Positions 6,866 to 8,427 of a stretch of DNA of 8,427 bases are shown here, one piece after another; the first letter of the stretch is position 1, and the number at the start of each line of letters is the position of its first letter. The stretch spans positions 1 to 8,427 of the forward strand of contig JAUNRL010000042.1 of the NCBI GenBank assembly GCA_030535715.1. Reading direction: 5' to 3'. Below the pieces are notes generated by a model, which was given only the letters and a program-made list of their open reading frames with translations, searched no databases and had not been told where the DNA came from. Origin of the DNA: Bacillota bacterium (GTDB taxonomy: Bacteria > Bacillota > Clostridia > Peptostreptococcales > Anaerovoracaceae). A program made the translations under genes and the position numbers.

Positions 6866-6890
6866 CGGAAGATGGGAACAGGAGGAGAAT

Positions 6891-7265
6891 ATGGCTCGAA
6901 TAGCCGGTGTAGACTTACCAAATGAAAAAAGAATTGAAGCCGGACTGACCTACATCTATGGCATTGGTTGGTCAACTTCAAGAGAAATCCTGGAAAAGAC
7001 CGGGATCGATCCCTCGACGAGAGTCAAGGATCTAACCGAAGAAGAAGCCGGTAAGATCCGTAAGGTCATCGAAGCGGACTACATGGTCGAAGGTGACCTG
7101 AGGAGAGACGTCAGTCTGAACATCAAGCGTCTCATGGAGATCGGATGTTACCGCGGGATTCGTCACCGTAAGGGTCTGCCTGTCAGAGGACAGAATACCA
7201 AGACAAATGCCCGGACCCGCAAGGGACCGAAGAAAACCGTTGGCAGAAAAAAGAAAGGTGAGTAA
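6891..7265 (+). CDS. rpsM: 30S ribosomal protein S13
   Basis: S13 (uS13) sits at the top of the small-subunit head, forming bridges to L5 and 23S rRNA and contacting P-site tRNA. The 124-residue product begins [26 protein letters not shown], the conserved N-terminal helix-turn region. It ends with [31 protein letters not shown] plus a lysine-rich tail, the tRNA-contacting extension. The start follows AGGAGGAG at 6880-6887. As first gene of the alpha segment it is the likely target of any leader control. rpsK begins 15 bases after its stop. Confidence 0.97.
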   Translation: MARIAGVDLPNEKRIEAGLTYIYGIGWSTSREILEKTGIDPSTRVKDLTEEEAGKIRKVIEADYMVEGDLRRDVSLNIKRLMEIGCYRGIRHRKGLPVRGQNTKTNARTRKGPKKTVGRKKKGE

Positions 7266-7280
7266 AGGAGGTAGGCGAGA

Positions 7281-7679
7281 ATGGCTAAAGCAGTAAAAAA
7301 GGCTGTCAGAAAAAAAAGAAAAGAACGCAAGAACGTTGAAAAAGGCCAGGCCCACATCCAGGCAACCTTTAACAATACACTTGTCACGCTGACCGACATG
7401 GCGGGCAACGCCCTGTCCTGGTCCAGTGCCGGATCTCTGGGATTCAGAGGTTCCCGTAAGTCCACCCCGTTCGCTGCCCAGTCCGCGGCGGCGGAGGCCG
7501 CCAAGGCCGCCATGGAGCATGGACTGAAGACCGTTGAAGTTTACGTGAAGGGCCCCGGATCCGGCAGAGAAGCCGCGATCAGAGCACTCCAGACCGCGGG
7601 ACTGGAAATCACCATGATCAAGGATATCACCCCGATCCCGCACAATGGATGCCGGCCGCCGAAGCGTAGAAGAGTCTGA
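7281..7679 (+). CDS. rpsK: 30S ribosomal protein S11
   Basis: S11 (uS11) is a platform protein near the E site, binding 16S rRNA around the mRNA exit path. The 132-residue product starts with a very basic region (residues 1-20, many Lys and Arg). It continues with [22 protein letters not shown] and [15 protein letters not shown], and ends [17 protein letters not shown], the invariant C-terminus. The Asn-Gly at 122-123 corresponds to the site known to form isoaspartate in E. coli S11. AAAGGAGGT at 7264-7272 overlaps the rpsM stop and is a near-perfect Shine-Dalgarno eight bases from the ATG. Confidence 0.97.
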   Translation: MAKAVKKAVRKKRKERKNVEKGQAHIQATFNNTLVTLTDMAGNALSWSSAGSLGFRGSRKSTPFAAQSAAAEAAKAAMEHGLKTVEVYVKGPGSGREAAIRALQTAGLEITMIKDITPIPHNGCRPPKRRRV

Positions 7680-7694
7680 TGGGAGGAGATTGAT

Positions 7695-8285
7695 ATGGCA
7701 GTAAACAGAGATCCGATTTTGAAGAAATGCAGAGCACTGCAGATTGACCCGAGCCACATGGGTATCTTTAAGGAATCCGGAAGAGCGCCTCACGGTAACG
7801 GCCGCCGGAAGATGAGCGACTATGCCCTGCAGCTGAGAGAGAAGCAGAGAGCGAAGTTCATCTACGGTGTATTGGAAAAGCAGTTCAGAAACACCTTTGA
7901 AAAGGCGTCCAGAAAGAGCGGCATCACCGGTGAAAACCTGCTGATCATGCTGGAAGAGAGGCTGGACAATGTCGTATACCGCATGGGTCTGTGCACCACC
8001 AGAAGAGAAGCCAGACAGCTGGTTACCCACGGTCACTACACCGTGAACGGCAAGAAGGTCAACATTCCTTCCTATCTGGTCAAGCCCGGTGACGTCATCA
8101 AGGTCAGGGAAAAGAGCCAGAGTTCTCCCAAGTTCAAGGAGATCAGGGAAATGGAAGTGGGTTATCCCGGATGGCTGTCCGTGGACAGAGAAAAGCTGGA
8201 AGGCACGGTTCTGTCTGAGCCCACCAGGGATCAGATCGATACGCCCATCGAGGAGCATCTGATCGTCGAGCTGTACTCGAAATAG
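7695..8285 (+). CDS. rpsD: 30S ribosomal protein S4, zinc-free type
   Basis: S4 (uS4) is a primary 16S rRNA-binding protein that nucleates small-subunit assembly and forms part of the mRNA entry helicase; it is also the classical translational repressor of the alpha operon. The 196-residue product begins [20 protein letters not shown] and has an S4 RNA-binding domain at about 86-145 ([36 protein letters not shown]). It ends [14 protein letters not shown]. The N-terminal zinc motif of cysteine-rich S4 proteins is missing; only C12 lies in that region. This short form resembles Lachnospiraceae-type S4. GGAGGAG at 7682-7688 lies six bases before the ATG. Confidence 0.97.
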   Translation: MAVNRDPILKKCRALQIDPSHMGIFKESGRAPHGNGRRKMSDYALQLREKQRAKFIYGVLEKQFRNTFEKASRKSGITGENLLIMLEERLDNVVYRMGLCTTRREARQLVTHGHYTVNGKKVNIPSYLVKPGDVIKVREKSQSSPKFKEIREMEVGYPGWLSVDREKLEGTVLSEPTRDQIDTPIEEHLIVELYSK

Positions 8286-8314
8286 TATCTGAACAAAGAT
8301 AAGGAGGTTTTCAC

Positions 8315-8427
8315 GTGATTGAAATCGAAAAACCGACAATCGAATGTATCTATACGGGAGATGATCCCAATTACGGCAAATTTGTTGTTGAGCCTTTGGA
8401 AAGAGGATACGGAACGACGCTGGGAAA
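8315..8427 (+). CDS. rpoA: RNA polymerase subunit alpha, 5' part (3' end outside window)
   Basis: RpoA dimerises to scaffold the RNA polymerase core, and its C-terminal domain binds UP elements and activators. Thirty-seven codons are visible before the window ends. The frame reads [20 protein letters not shown] and continues [17 protein letters not shown], the conserved start of the N-terminal domain leading into the family's GYGTTLGNSLRR motif. The start is GTG at 8315, chosen because AAGGAGG (8301-8307) lies seven bases upstream and the product matches the family from its first residues. It follows rpsD by 29 bases, the usual alpha-operon order. Confidence 0.95.
   Translation, partial: MIEIEKPTIECIYTGDDPNYGKFVVEPLERGYGTTLG

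Larger units (their letters stand above)
6684..6890 (+). promoter_or_regulatory. Structured non-coding interval upstream of rpsM, candidate leader
   Basis: This is the longest gene-free stretch in the window (207 bases), between rpmJ and rpsM. It has an A-rich start (6684-6725), a GC-rich hairpin region (6729-6784), an AT-rich stretch (6785-6834), a second stem-loop (6832-6865) and the rpsM ribosome binding site AGGAGGAG (6880-6887). A TATATT box at 6828-6833 could be a promoter -10 element, but the hexamer 17 bases upstream (TTATTC) is a poor -35. Alpha-operon genes are repressed by S4 through a leader structure in E. coli, and rpsD (S4) lies in this gene cluster. A ribosomal-protein leader is therefore a reasonable hypothesis, not shown by sequence alone. 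Confidence 0.4.

Noticed and set aside
7032..8339. Long open frame (435 codons) on the - strand opposite rpsM, rpsK, rpsD and the rpoA start
   Set aside because: It spans four well-supported genes on the other strand and resembles no family I recognise; it is best explained as a shadow of their codon use.
1..8427. Mobile element, CRISPR array, defence system or foreign island
   Set aside because: Every gene belongs to the standard spc-alpha order. I see no direct-repeat array, transposase, integrase, tRNA-associated site or composition break.

Overview
This window is a stretch of conserved housekeeping DNA: the ribosomal-protein spc operon running directly into the alpha operon. All genes are on the + strand and densely packed. 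Gene content and order (rplX', rplE, rpsZ, rpsH, rplF, rplR, rpsE, rpmD, rplO, secY, adk, map, infA, rpmJ, rpsM, rpsK, rpsD, rpoA') point to the Bacillota. rpsD lying between rpsK and rpoA points to Clostridia, because in Bacillus rpsD lies elsewhere. The zinc-type S14, the zinc-LID adenylate kinase and an S4 of the short, cysteine-poor type seen in Lachnospiraceae-like Clostridia agree with this. Nearly every gene has a strong AGGAGG-type ribosome binding site, also typical of this phylum. I cannot name a genus.

Layout. Positions 1-3606 carry the 3' end of rplX and then complete genes for L5, S14, S8, L6, L18, S5, L30 and L15. Positions 3606-6304 carry secY, adk and map: the membrane channel, the energy-charge enzyme and the N-terminal methionine-removing enzyme that commonly follow the spc ribosomal genes. 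Positions 6317-6683 carry infA and the 37-codon rpmJ. A 207-base non-coding interval follows. From 6891 come rpsM, rpsK, rpsD and the first 37 codons of rpoA, which runs off the window.

The genes supply both ribosomal subunits (S4, S5, S8, S11, S13, S14; L5, L6, L15, L18, L24, L30, L36), initiation factor 1, the protein export channel, adenylate kinase, methionine aminopeptidase and the RNA polymerase alpha subunit. Most gaps are 2-31 bases, rplO and secY overlap by one base, and several Shine-Dalgarno sequences overlap the preceding stop codon, so co-transcription and translational coupling are likely. I see no convincing intrinsic terminator.

I found no mobile element, CRISPR array, RNA gene, foreign island or undescribed protein system. 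The parts the genes do not explain are two non-coding intervals: 1020-1094 (rpsZ-rpsH) and especially 6684-6890 (rpmJ-rpsM). The second can fold into a bulged hairpin with a possible pseudoknot and a second two-part stem-loop just before the rpsM ribosome binding site. It is a plausible ribosomal-protein autoregulatory leader (S4 is the usual alpha-operon regulator), but this rests on base pairing read by eye.
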